DNA of 20,071 bases from Kutzneria sp035492655 (GCA_035492655.1 DATJJB010000794.1:1-20071); one strand, 5' to 3'. Shown: positions 13,253-20,071, numbered from the stretch's first letter. Notes: a model not told the origin generated them from the letters alone. A program made the numbers and translations.

Positions 13253-13281
13253 GAAACGACGGCGGCACTGCATCGGTTACG
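13253..13281 (-). promoter_or_regulatory. Candidate sigma-BldN-type (ECF) promoter of the rsbN-like gene
   Basis: On the minus strand CGTAAC (13281-13276) and CGTTTC (13258-13253) are 17 bases apart. The AAC and CGT elements fit ECF promoters and resemble the sigma-BldN consensus as I recall it (CGTAAC, about 16 bases, CGTTGA). A start near 13247 leaves a leader of about 34 bases before ATG 13213. TTACGCGTAA (13277-13286) is also a perfect palindrome overlapping the -35. Confidence 0.45.
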
Positions 13282-13313
13282 CGTAAGAGCATTACGTCAG
13301 CGCGTGAGCACAG

Positions 13314-13916
13314 CTAGCGCAGTTCGGCCGGCAGCAGTTGGGCCAGCCGGCGTACCGCGCGATGCTGCAAAGCCTTGATCGCGCCCTCGTTCCGGCCCAT
13401 CTGCTCCGCCGTCTCGGCCACCGACAGGCCCTGCAGGAAGCGCAACACGATGCACTCCCGTTGGTCGTCGTTGAGCTCGCTCACGCAGCGCAACAGCTCG
13501 TTGGTCGTCGCCTCGTCCAGCACCGCCTGCTCGGGACCGGCCGTGACCTGGCGATTGTCGTCCAACTCGGCGGTGGTGACCTCCAGCCGGTACCGGCTCG
13601 ACTTGACGTGGTCGAGCACGAGGTTGCGGGCGATGGTGACGAACCAGGCGCCGACGTCACGGCCCTGGTAACTGACCGTGGTGATGCGGCGCAGGGCGCG
13701 CAGGAACGTCTCGGAGGTGACGTCCTCGGCCAGCGTGCGGTCGCCGACGCGGAACAGCACGTAGCGGAACACCTGGTCCACGTAGCGGTCGTAGAGCAGG
13801 CCGAACGCCTCCACGTCGCCACGCTGCGCCTTGTCCACCAGCTGCCACGCCTCGGCGTGCTCGTCGGCGGTCGGGGGCGGGCCACTGGGCTGTTTGGAGC
13901 GGGCAGGGCTGCTCAT
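13314..13916 (-). CDS. bldN: ECF RNA polymerase sigma factor, BldN-like
   Basis: The product has 200 residues from ATG 13916. The sigma-2 region (DVEAFGLLYDRYVDQVFRYV, then LAEDVTSETFLRALRRI) binds core and the -10. A link (GRDVGAWFVTIARNLVLDHV) joins it to sigma-4 (LNDDQRECIVLRFLQGLSVA, then ETAEQMGRNEGAIKALQHRA). The wording is close to Streptomyces BldN, which drives aerial-hypha and sheath-protein genes. Streptomyces coelicolor BldN is made with an N-terminal pro-sequence. Here the frame stays open to a GTG at 14042, but a -10-like TATGCT at 13958-13953 and GGGAGG (13 bases before ATG 13916, a long gap) favour the short form. The DUF5667 gene downstream is its likely anti-sigma. Confidence 0.85.
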   Translation of the reverse strand: MSSPARSKQPSGPPPTADEHAEAWQLVDKAQRGDVEAFGLLYDRYVDQVFRYVLFRVGDRTLAEDVTSETFLRALRRITTVSYQGRDVGAWFVTIARNLVLDHVKSSRYRLEVTTAELDDNRQVTAGPEQAVLDEATTNELLRCVSELNDDQRECIVLRFLQGLSVAETAEQMGRNEGAIKALQHRAVRRLAQLLPAELR

Positions 13917-13952
13917 AGGTCCAGCAGCACCTCCCTTGGTCGGCGTAGCGGC

Positions 13953-13958
13953 AGCATA
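13953..13958 (-). promoter_or_regulatory. Candidate -10 of the bldN-like gene
   Basis: TATGCT on the minus strand (13958-13953) lies 36 bases before ATG 13916 and upstream of GGGAGG (13935-13930). No convincing -35 is visible, so an activator or another sigma factor may be needed. Confidence 0.3.
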
Positions 13959-13966
13959 CGTGTTGT

Positions 13967-13978
13967 TACTTGCAAGTA
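13967..13978. promoter_or_regulatory. Perfect palindrome upstream of the bldN-like gene
   Basis: TACTTGCAAGTA is a perfect 12-bp palindrome 8 bases upstream of the candidate -10 (13953-13958), in the -35 zone of the sigma gene and about 105 bases before the divergent ligase gene. It is a plausible operator. Its AC-N6-GT spacing is one base longer than the BldD box AC-N5-GT as I know it. Confidence 0.4.
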
Positions 13979-14082
13979 GGTAGCGCTCACGGGCGGACCC
14001 TGGTGAGACGTCGGGCCCAGCTCCTGCATGACGCCGGGGCACCGTGCCAAAATCCTGTGATCGGCTCTAGGGGAGGTCTCGC

Positions 14083-15567
14083 ATGACCGGTGTCAGCAAC
14101 GTGGCGGATCTGGTCCGGACCGCCGCGGTCCGTGGTCCCGATCACCCCGCGTTCATCGACGCGGCCACCGGCGACAGTCTGACCTGGGCCGAGGTCGACG
14201 CCGCGACCGACGTCGAGGCCAACCGCCTGCGCGAGGCCGGTCTGCAGCCCGGCGACCGGGTGGCGGTCCGGCTGCCCACGTCCATGGAGTTCGCGGTGGC
14301 CGTGTTCGGCACGCTGCGCGCCGGCGGCGTCGTGGTGCCGGTCGGCACCGGCGGCCCCAGCCGGGAGCTGACCCGCGTGCTCGACGACAGCGGCGCCTCG
14401 CTGCTGATCGGCGACGGCGCCGACGTCTCGACCAGGGTGCTGCCCGCGCCGGTGCTGCGCGTCGACGGCGGCCTCACCGGCGAGTCGGTGCGCGGCGGCG
14501 AGGACGTGGCTGTGCTCGCGTACACGTCGGGTACCTCCGGTGTGCCGCGCGGCGCGATGCTGTCGCACCGCGCGTTGCTGGCGAACGTGGCGCAGTGCGC
14601 GGCGCTGCGCCCGGCGCCGGTGACCGCCGCCGATCGCGTCCTGCTCGCCTTGCCGCTGTTCCATTCCTACGGGCTTGGACCAGGACTGTTCCAGGTCGCG
14701 GCCGCCGGCGCGACCGCTGTTCTGCTGCAACGTTTCGACGCGGAGGCAGCAGTTGACGCCATCGAGCAGCACCGGGTGACGACGTTGGTCGGCGTGCCCC
14801 CGATGTACCAGGCGCTGCTGCACGTCGACGCCAAGCGGCTGCGTGACGCGCTGATCACCGTCCGGCTGCTGACCTCGGGCGCGGCGCCGCTGAGCCCGTC
14901 GCTGCTCGAGGCCGTGCAGAAGGCGACCAGCCTGCCGGTGTTCGAGGGCTACGGCCTCACCGAGACGGCCCCGGTGCTGACCTCCACGCTGGTCGGCGGC
15001 CAGGTCAAGCCGGGTTCGGTCGGCCGCCCGCTGCCCGGCATCGAGCTGCGGCTGGTCGACACCGACGGGCAGCCGTTCGCCGAGGACGAGGAGTTCGTGC
15101 TGCCGGACGACGACGCCGGCCTGGTGTCGGTGCGCGGCGAGAACCTGTTCAGCGGCTACTGGCCGGACGGCGCGCACGGCCCCGACGCCGAGGGCTGGTT
15201 CCGCACCGGCGACGTCGGCTACCTGGACGACGACGGCGACCTGCACCTGGTCGACCGGGCCGGCGACCTGATCATCGTGAACGGCTTCAACGTGTACCCG
15301 CACGAGGTGGAGCAGGTCATCATCGAGCTGCCGCAGGTGGCCGAGGCGGCGGTGGTCGGCGTGCCCAGCGAGACCACGGGCGAGGCGGTGAAGGCCGTCA
15401 TCGTGCTGGGCCAGGGCGAGGAGCTCACCGAGGACGCCGTGACGGAGCACTGCGCGGAGCGGCTGGCCAAGTTCAAGGTGCCGGTGACCGTGGAGTTCGC
15501 CGACGTGCTGCCGCACTCGCCGACCGGCAAGCTGGTGCGCAGCCGGCTGCGCCTTCCCCAGGCGTAG
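14083..15567 (+). CDS. AMP-binding acyl-CoA ligase (ANL superfamily)
   Basis: The product has 494 residues. It activates a carboxylic acid with ATP to an acyl-adenylate and passes it to CoA or another thiol. The ANL motifs are all present: YTSGTSGVPRGAMLSH (from Tyr147), FEGYGLTETAP (Tyr290), WFRTGDVGYLDDDGD (Asp377), LVDRAGDLIIVNGFNVYPHE and SPTGKLVRSRL (catalytic Lys483). The last two resemble long-chain fatty-acyl-CoA ligases. Length is at the short end for the family and no membrane segment is seen; the acid substrate is not readable. GGGAGG lies 6 bases before ATG 14083. It diverges from the bldN-like gene (166 bases between starts) and is followed within 10 bases by the glutaredoxin-like gene. 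Confidence 0.9.
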   Translation: MTGVSNVADLVRTAAVRGPDHPAFIDAATGDSLTWAEVDAATDVEANRLREAGLQPGDRVAVRLPTSMEFAVAVFGTLRAGGVVVPVGTGGPSRELTRVLDDSGASLLIGDGADVSTRVLPAPVLRVDGGLTGESVRGGEDVAVLAYTSGTSGVPRGAMLSHRALLANVAQCAALRPAPVTAADRVLLALPLFHSYGLGPGLFQVAAAGATAVLLQRFDAEAAVDAIEQHRVTTLVGVPPMYQALLHVDAKRLRDALITVRLLTSGAAPLSPSLLEAVQKATSLPVFEGYGLTETAPVLTSTLVGGQVKPGSVGRPLPGIELRLVDTDGQPFAEDEEFVLPDDDAGLVSVRGENLFSGYWPDGAHGPDAEGWFRTGDVGYLDDDGDLHLVDRAGDLIIVNGFNVYPHEVEQVIIELPQVAEAAVVGVPSETTGEAVKAVIVLGQGEELTEDAVTEHCAERLAKFKVPVTVEFADVLPHSPTGKLVRSRLRLPQA

Positions 15568-15577
15568 GTTGATCGAC

Positions 15578-15817
15578 GTGAGCCACACCGTGACCGTGAT
15601 GACCAGGGTCGGCTGCGACCACTGCGTGCAGGCCGAGGCCGACGTCAAGCGCATCTGCGACGAGCTCGGGGTGGCCTGGTCGGCGCAGGACGTGGACGCC
15701 GACACGGAGCTGCGCGAGGAGTACGGCGACCGGGTGCCGGTGATCCTGGTCGACGGCCGTGAGCACGGGTACTGGACGGTCGAGGAGCCCCGCCTGCGGG
15801 CGGCGCTGGCCGGCTGA
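15578..15817 (+). CDS. Glutaredoxin-like protein (Rv0508-like, DUF836 type)
   Basis: The product has 79 residues from GTG 15578. VTVMTRVGCDHCVQAEADV holds a CxxC redox pair with sequence CDHC, and GDRVPVILVDGREHGYW has the cis-Pro strand VPV of thioredoxin-fold proteins. It probably reduces disulfides or forms mixed disulfides in the cytoplasm; its partner is unknown. The start is uncertain: TTG 15569 is also in frame and neither has a strong ribosome site. It sits 10 bases after the ligase gene, and its stop overlaps the next start as TGATG, so translation is probably coupled. In mycobacteria the equivalent gene lies just before hemA; here about 3.5 kb has been inserted between them. Confidence 0.82.
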   Translation: MSHTVTVMTRVGCDHCVQAEADVKRICDELGVAWSAQDVDADTELREEYGDRVPVILVDGREHGYWTVEEPRLRAALAG

Positions 15818-16284
15818 TGCGGGAGGGCGCGCTGCGGCGGCGCTGCCGGCGGCTGCTGCGGGAGCTGGACGTCCGGCCGCCGCTGGACGTGCGCGACCTG
15901 TGCGACCGGCTGGCCGCCCGCCGCGGCAAGCCGATCCGGCTGGTGCCCTATCCGATCGAGATCCCCGGTCCGTTCGGGCTGTGGTTCGCCACCGACAGCG
16001 CGGACTTCATCGTCTACCAGCAGGAAACGACCAAGCCGCACCAGAACCACATCATCCTGCACGAGCTCGGGCACATGATCGCCGAGCATCCCAGCGACGA
16101 CGAGTCGACCGCGTTCGTGGCCCGGCGCACCTGCTACGACTCGGCCCACGAGCGCGAGGCGGAGCTGATCGCCACCATCATCCTGGAGTGGGCCAGCGTG
16201 CTGGACACCGTGCACGGTGGCCGGCAGGACCCGACCGTGGACCGGTTGGGGGATTCCCTTTCCCACCATCACGGGTGGGTGTGA
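15817..16284 (+). CDS. ImmA/IrrE-type metallo-endopeptidase
   Basis: The product has 155 residues. NHIILHELGHMIAEH carries the zinc motif HExxH (His82, Glu83, His86), and HEREAELIATIILEWA (111 onward) provides the downstream Glu that usually supplies the third ligand. The N-terminal half (LRRRCRRLLRELDVRPPLDV) is a helical lead-in. Family members cut a repressor or antitoxin in response to a signal, as ImmA and IrrE do, and are often encoded beside an XRE-type HTH gene. No HTH gene is adjacent here. ATG 15817 shares one base with the stop of the redox gene. A redox-responsive protease is an attractive but untested idea. Confidence 0.82.
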   Translation: MREGALRRRCRRLLRELDVRPPLDVRDLCDRLAARRGKPIRLVPYPIEIPGPFGLWFATDSADFIVYQQETTKPHQNHIILHELGHMIAEHPSDDESTAFVARRTCYDSAHEREAELIATIILEWASVLDTVHGGRQDPTVDRLGDSLSHHHGWV

Positions 16285-16351
16285 GGGAAACCGTTGCCCT
16301 TCCGCGCAAAAGCCCAAGCACGACAAGGGCGTTCAGTGCTTTCGTAGAGTC

Positions 16352-17563
16352 ATGACCCGTGAGATGTACACCGAGCACTACTTCGCGCACGTGCACGAGT
16401 TCATGGCCGTCGCGCGTGCCGAGGAGCCGGTGTTCCTGACCACCGCCCTCAACGGCGTCCCGACCTGGGTCGTCACGCGCTACGACGACGTCAAGGCGCT
16501 GCTCACCGACGACCGGCTGAGCAAGGACTCCGAGCGCATCATCGCCCTGCTGCACACCAAGATGGTCGCCGCCGGCCGCGAGCCGCAGCTGCACGCCGGC
16601 TTCGGCAAGAGCATGCTGATGGCCGACCCGCCCGACCACAGCCGGTTGCGGCTGCTGCTGGCCAAGGACTTCACCGCGCGGCGGATCGCCACGCTGCGGC
16701 CGTTCGTCGAGCAGCTCACCGACAACCTGCTGGCCGCGCTGGCCACCGAGCCGGGGCCGGTTGACGTGGTCGACGGCTTCGCGATGGCGCTGCCGGCCAT
16801 GGTGATCAGCGAGATGCTGGGCGTGCCGGCCGAGGACCGGCACGAGTTCAACTCCTGGACGGGCGACCTGCTCAGCGGCGACCCGGCGGTGTACATGCCG
16901 GCCAACGACGCGGTGGTGGCCTATCTCGGCAAGCTGATCGAGGCCAAGCAGGCCGACCCGGGCGAGGACCTGCTCTCGGCGATGACCAGGGCCGAGGAGG
17001 GCGACCGGCTCTCGCCGGCGGAGGTGCTGGCGATGGCACTGCTGATCCTGATCGCCGGCCACGAGACCACGACCAACCTGATCAGCTCGGCCATCGTGCG
17101 CCTGACGGCCGATCCGGCGCTGGCCGAGCGGCTGCTGGCCGACCCGCTGCCGGTGATCGACGAGCTGCTGCGGGTGGACTCGCCGGTGATGCTGGGGACC
17201 GCGCGGTACACCACTGAGGCGGTCGAGGTCGGCGGCGTGACCATTCCGGCCGACGAGATGGTGGCGCTGGCCCTGGGCTCGGCCAACCGCGACGCGGACC
17301 GCTTCGCGCACCCCGAGCAGATCGACCTGGACCGCGGCGCGCGTGGGCACGTCGCTTTCGGGCACGGCCTGCACCACTGCCTCGGGGCCCCGCTGGCCCG
17401 GCTGGAGGCCGAGGTGGCGTTGACGGCGTTCGTGCGTCAGTTCCCGGACGCCAAGCTGGCGGTGCCGGTGGACGAGCTGCCGTTCCGGCACGCGACGATC
17501 ATGAACGGTTATTCGGAAATGCCCGTTGTCCTGGGCGCACGGGCGGTCGTCACGAATTCGTAA
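16352..17563 (+). CDS. Cytochrome P450 (CYP, bacterial class I type)
   Basis: The product has 403 residues, typical for soluble actinobacterial P450s. The I-helix is LIAGHETTTNL (Ala235-Gly-His-Glu-Thr-Thr), the K-helix ExxR is DELLRVDSP, and the heme loop FGHGLHHCLGAPLARLE places the iron ligand at Cys343. It inserts oxygen into an unknown substrate using an external ferredoxin and reductase, neither of which is encoded here. ATG 16352 is chosen because protein similarity begins there (MTREMYTEHYFAHVHEF); ATG 16364 is an alternative and no clear ribosome site is seen. Reading further upstream in frame would run into the peptidase gene. It stands alone in a 67-base to 46-base setting between the peptidase and the molybdoenzyme. 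Confidence 0.93.
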   Translation: MTREMYTEHYFAHVHEFMAVARAEEPVFLTTALNGVPTWVVTRYDDVKALLTDDRLSKDSERIIALLHTKMVAAGREPQLHAGFGKSMLMADPPDHSRLRLLLAKDFTARRIATLRPFVEQLTDNLLAALATEPGPVDVVDGFAMALPAMVISEMLGVPAEDRHEFNSWTGDLLSGDPAVYMPANDAVVAYLGKLIEAKQADPGEDLLSAMTRAEEGDRLSPAEVLAMALLILIAGHETTTNLISSAIVRLTADPALAERLLADPLPVIDELLRVDSPVMLGTARYTTEAVEVGGVTIPADEMVALALGSANRDADRFAHPEQIDLDRGARGHVAFGHGLHHCLGAPLARLEAEVALTAFVRQFPDAKLAVPVDELPFRHATIMNGYSEMPVVLGARAVVTNS

Positions 17564-17609
17564 GGCCGTATCGCTTGAACCTTCGACGGTCGCGGTACGA
17601 ACTTGAAGT

Positions 17610-19175
17610 GTGGGTGCACCAACGACTGCCGAGGCGCCGCCGCTGACCGGGCCGAGGATCGCGGCCGGGCCGGCGATGCTGATCGGGCTGCTCGGGGTGG
17701 CCGCGGCGCTGGCCGCCGGCCACCTCGTGGCGGCCTTCATCGACCCGAACGCCTCGCCGTTCCTGGCCGTCGGCAACGCGGCGATCGACCTGACGCCGCC
17801 ACCGCTCAAGGAGTTCGCGGTTTCGGCCTTCGGCACCGCCGACAAGTTGGTGCTGCTGTCCGGGATGGCGGTGTTCCTGCTGGTCGTGGCGGCCGTGGCC
17901 GGGCTGCTGTCGCGGCGCAGCCCGGTGCCGGGCACGGTGCTGGCGGTGGTGTTGGGCGGCGCGGCGGTCGCGGCGGTGTTCAGCCGTACCGACCTCGGCC
18001 AGCTGGCCATCCTCGCGCCGGTGGCCAGCCTGGGAGCTGGGGTGACGGTCTTCCGCTGGCTGCACGCCGCCGCGCTGCGTACACAGGAGCCAAGCAGCTC
18101 GGACGGCATCGAGCGGCGCAAGTTCCTCCAGGGGACCGTCGGGGTGGCGGTCGGGGCCGGGATCGCCGGTCTGGCCGGGCAGTTCATCGGCACCCGGGTG
18201 GACGTGGAGGGCTCCCGCGCGACGGTGACCCGGCGGCTGGCCAAGTACCGGGACCAGACCACGGTGGCCGGCTCGGACTTCGCCCAGGACGGCACGCCGA
18301 CGTACCTGACCAGGAACGAGAACTTCTACCGGATCGACACCGCGCTGTCGGTGCCCCGGCTGACCGCCGAGGACTGGTCGCTGCGTATCCACGGAATGGT
18401 CGACCGGGAGCTCACGCTGACCTTCGACGACGTGATGGACATGGACCTGATCACCAGGACCGTGACGCTGACCTGTGTGTCCGACCCGGTCGGCGGCCCG
18501 TACATCTCGACCGCGCAGTTCACCGGCGTGCTGATGCGCGACCTGCTGGCCAAGGTCGGCGTCAAGGCCGGCGCCGACCAGGTCTTCTCCACCAGCACCG
18601 ACGGCTACACCGCCGGCAGCCCGCTCGACGTGATCATGGACCCCGGGCGCAACGCCATGCTGGCCGTGGGCATGAACGGCGAGGCGCTGCCGCCCGAGCA
18701 CGGCTTCCCGGCCCGGCTGGTCGTGCCCGGCCTGTACGGCTACGTGTCGGCCACCAAGTGGGTCACCGACATCGAGCTCACGACGTTCGCCGCCAAGACC
18801 CAGTACTGGGTGCCGCGCGGCTACTCGGCGAAGGCCCCGATCAAGACGGAGTCGCGGATCGACAGCCCGCGCGGGCTGGGCTCGGTGCCGGCCGGCAAGG
18901 TCGTGGTGGCCGGCATCGCCTGGGCCCAGACCAAGGGCATCGCCAAGGTCGAGGTGCAGCTGGACGGCGGTCCGTGGCAGGAGGCCGACCTGGCCGTGCA
19001 GCCGACGAAGGAGGCCTGGCGGATGTGGCGGCGGGCCTTCGATCTGCGGCCGGGCAGCCACACCGTGGTGGTGCGCGCGACCGACGGCACGGGCTACACG
19101 CAGACCGCGGAGGTGGCCGACGTGGTGCCGGACGGGGCCACCGGACTGCACTCGGTGGTGTTCACCACGGCGTGA
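17610..19175 (+). CDS. Membrane-anchored sulfite-oxidase-family molybdopterin oxidoreductase
   Basis: The product has 521 residues. Four predicted membrane helices (about 18-43, 80-100, 108-124, 130-150) are followed by IERRKFLQG (Arg169-Arg170), a Tat-like motif with its own hydrophobic run. The catalytic domain (about 230-400) has TLTCVSDPVGGPYIS, where Cys289 should bind molybdenum, and GFPARLVVPGLYGY. The C-terminal part (about 410-521, VVVAGIAWAQTKGIAKVEVQ) is the Ig-like dimer domain. It probably works outside the membrane; substrate and electron acceptor are unknown. GTG 17610 lacks a ribosome site. TTGAAC (17575-17580) and TACGAA (17596-17601) upstream are a weak promoter candidate with a short 15-base spacer. 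Confidence 0.88.
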   Translation: MGAPTTAEAPPLTGPRIAAGPAMLIGLLGVAAALAAGHLVAAFIDPNASPFLAVGNAAIDLTPPPLKEFAVSAFGTADKLVLLSGMAVFLLVVAAVAGLLSRRSPVPGTVLAVVLGGAAVAAVFSRTDLGQLAILAPVASLGAGVTVFRWLHAAALRTQEPSSSDGIERRKFLQGTVGVAVGAGIAGLAGQFIGTRVDVEGSRATVTRRLAKYRDQTTVAGSDFAQDGTPTYLTRNENFYRIDTALSVPRLTAEDWSLRIHGMVDRELTLTFDDVMDMDLITRTVTLTCVSDPVGGPYISTAQFTGVLMRDLLAKVGVKAGADQVFSTSTDGYTAGSPLDVIMDPGRNAMLAVGMNGEALPPEHGFPARLVVPGLYGYVSATKWVTDIELTTFAAKTQYWVPRGYSAKAPIKTESRIDSPRGLGSVPAGKVVVAGIAWAQTKGIAKVEVQLDGGPWQEADLAVQPTKEAWRMWRRAFDLRPGSHTVVVRATDGTGYTQTAEVADVVPDGATGLHSVVFTTA

Positions 19176-19232
19176 ATCTCGGCGGTGTCGCCCGAACGGG
19201 CGAGGCCGGTTTCGTGCCCCGAGCCGCCAACT

Positions 19233-19250
19233 TTGTGCACACGTTCACAA
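19233..19250. promoter_or_regulatory. Rex operator (ROP)
   Basis: TTGTGCACACGTTCACAA matches the Rex site TTGTGAAC...GTTCACAA with full outer TTGTG/CACAA symmetry; 14 of 16 bases agree with the Streptomyces form TGTGAACGCGTTCACA. It overlaps the -35 and spacer of the predicted rex promoter. Rex should bind when NADH is low and release when NADH/NAD+ rises, so the gene is self-regulated. Confidence 0.9.
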
Positions 19251-19254
19251 GCGC

Positions 19255-19260
19255 TACGGT
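19255..19260 (+). promoter_or_regulatory. Candidate -10 of rex
   Basis: TACGGT fits TANNNT and lies 16 bases after TTGTGC (19233-19238), a weak -35 within the operator. The RNA start would fall near 19267, leaving a leader of about 27 bases that includes GGGAG (19281-19285). Confidence 0.5.
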
Positions 19261-19293
19261 TGACCCATCACACCAATCGAGGGAGCAACCAGC

Positions 19294-20043
19294 GTGGGTG
19301 CACGGCGGGGTGAGGACGTCGAGGTCGTGACTGCCCCTGGCCGGCTTCCGGACGAACCGGCCGTGCGCGAGCGGGCCCGGGCCATTCCCGAGGCCGCCGT
19401 CGCCCGCCTCGCGGTCTACCTGCGGGTGCTGTCGGGCCTGGCCGAGCAGGACGTGACCACCATCTCCAGCGAGGAGCTGTCGGCCGCCGCCGGCGTCAAC
19501 TCGGCCAAACTGCGCAAGGACCTGTCCTACATCGGCTCGTACGGAACCCGTGGCGTCGGCTACGAGGTCGAGGTGCTGGTCGACCAGATCGAGCGCATCC
19601 TCGGACTGACCCGCAAGCACTCCGTCTGCGTGGTCGGCATCGGTAACCTTGGTCACGCGCTGGCCAACTACGCGGGCTTCCCCGGGCGGGGTTTTCCGGT
19701 CTCCGCGCTGTTCGACGTGGACGAGGATCTGATCGGCGTGCCGGTCGGCGGGATCCTGGTCAGCCACGTCGACGACATCCCCCGGGTGTGCGCCGAGCGG
19801 GAGATCTCGATCGGGGTCATCGCCACCCCGCCCCCCGCCGCCCAGGGGGTCTGCGACCGTTTGGTATCCGCGGGCGTGCAATGCATCCTGAACTTCGCAC
19901 CCGTCGTGATCCAGGTTCCAGACCACGTCGAGGTGCGCAAGGTTGACTTGGCGGTGGAGATGCAGATCCTGTCGTTCCACGTGGCTCGGCGTGCGGACGA
20001 GGCGGCGAACGCGGACGAGAGCGGAATGGTGGTGCCCGGGTGA
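19294..20043 (+). CDS. rex: Redox-sensing transcriptional repressor Rex
   Basis: The product has 249 residues. A winged-helix domain (IPEAAVARLAVYLRVL, ISSEELSAAAGVNSAKLRKD, LSYIGSYGTRGVGY) binds DNA. A Rossmann domain begins with VCVVGIGNLGHALANY (Gly115, Gly117, Gly120) and senses NADH/NAD+. The C-terminal helix that swaps between subunits is LAVEMQILSFHVA. The first 28 residues are an extension before the usual Rex start. GTG 19294 has GGGAG 8 bases upstream. A Rex operator at 19233-19250 shows autoregulation. In Streptomyces rex precedes hemA and other heme genes in the same operon, and the end of this gene overlaps what looks like the start of hemA. Confidence 0.96.
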   Translation: MGARRGEDVEVVTAPGRLPDEPAVRERARAIPEAAVARLAVYLRVLSGLAEQDVTTISSEELSAAAGVNSAKLRKDLSYIGSYGTRGVGYEVEVLVDQIERILGLTRKHSVCVVGIGNLGHALANYAGFPGRGFPVSALFDVDEDLIGVPVGGILVSHVDDIPRVCAEREISIGVIATPPPAAQGVCDRLVSAGVQCILNFAPVVIQVPDHVEVRKVDLAVEMQILSFHVARRADEAANADESGMVVPG

Positions 20044-20071
20044 ACTCGAAGGCCGGCTCGACCGTTCTAGC
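20040..20071 (+). CDS. hemA: Probable glutamyl-tRNA reductase, first codons only
   Basis: GTG 20040 overlaps the rex stop as GTGA and opens a frame to the window end reading VNSKAGSTVL. The call rests on synteny (rex then hemA in actinobacteria) and on the frame approaching a hydrophobic TVL-type strand, as at HemA N-termini. Ten residues are too few for a direct identification. Confidence 0.4.
   Translation, partial: MNSKAGSTVL

Noticed and set aside
13966..13979. BldD box before the bldN-like gene
   Set aside because: AC and GT are separated by six bases, whereas the BldD site as I know it has five; reported only as an unnamed palindrome.
13917..14042. Longer start (GTG 14042) for the bldN-like sigma factor
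   Set aside because: Streptomyces BldN has a pro-sequence, so it was considered. The extra residues resemble nothing known, and the candidate -10 and ribosome site lie inside the extension. It is not fully excluded.
16262..16279. Hairpin CCCACC-N6-GGTGGG at the end of the metallopeptidase gene
   Set aside because: The stem is short, overlaps the last codons and lacks a U run; support for a terminator is too weak.
16217..16351. Upstream extension of the P450 frame
   Set aside because: It overlaps the end of the metallopeptidase gene in another frame and adds no P450 sequence.
17575..17586. A third LacI-type operator, TTGAACCTTCGA
   Set aside because: The spacer is two bases and the right half is imperfect, unlike the two N4 palindromes.
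13987..18295. Very long minus-strand open frames under the ligase, P450 and molybdoenzyme genes
   Set aside because: Composition is typical of antisense shadows and no domain is recognisable. The plus strand carries complete ANL, P450 and molybdopterin motifs.
1..20071. CRISPR arrays, tRNA or rRNA genes, insertion sequences, toxin-antitoxin pairs and phage genes
   Set aside because: No spaced direct repeats, cloverleaf-like sequence, transposase or integrase motifs or phage structural genes were seen. The ImmA-type protease lacks the HTH partner needed to call a toxin-antitoxin pair.

Overview
The window is high-GC DNA from a filamentous actinomycete, most likely a Pseudonocardiaceae-type organism. 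This rests on GC-rich third codon positions, GTG starts, Tat and Sec exported enzymes, a BldN-type sigma factor beside an RsbN-like DUF5667 protein, and a Rex repressor with a clear Rex operator. No rRNA, tRNA, CRISPR array, transposase or integrase was recognised. No gene-free stretch exceeds about 210 bases.

The backbone resembles the mycobacterial galE2 / Rv0502 / serB1 / Rv0508 / hemA neighbourhood. From left to right it holds a partial galE2-like SDR (1-828), a lysophospholipid acyltransferase (846-1823), a SerB1-like HAD phosphatase (11253-12149, minus), a glutaredoxin-like protein (15578-15817), rex (19294-20043) and the probable first codons of hemA (20040 to the window end). Accessory blocks lie between these.

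Block 1 (about 1.9-11.1 kb) is the most interesting part. It starts with a secreted dirigent/allene-oxide-cyclase-like barrel protein (1882-2370). Two minus-strand operons of exported proteins follow. One encodes an NlpC/P60-type peptidase and a lysozyme/transglycosylase-like protein, each fused to nearly the same six-repeat lectin-like beta-propeller (4008-5495 and 2440-3996). The other encodes a 70-residue LuxR-type HTH protein, a Tat-exported glycoside-hydrolase-like protein and a membrane-anchored propeller protein (8405 down to 5703). Both operons carry the same palindrome, TTGAA-N4-TTCAA, upstream, and a LacI-family repressor gene (8606-9622) sits next to them. I infer one LacI-controlled regulon of sugar-guided wall or glycan hydrolases. 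A D-amino acid oxidase and a YbjQ-family protein with a Gln-rich tail follow. Two look-alike hairpins close the block.

Block 2 (12.2-15.6 kb) holds the rsbN-like anti-sigma gene and the bldN-like sigma gene (minus strand). A divergent acyl-CoA-ligase-type gene leads into the glutaredoxin and an ImmA/IrrE-type metallopeptidase. Block 3 (16.3-19.2 kb) holds a cytochrome P450 and a membrane-anchored sulfite-oxidase-type molybdoenzyme, followed by the self-regulated rex gene that leads into heme synthesis.
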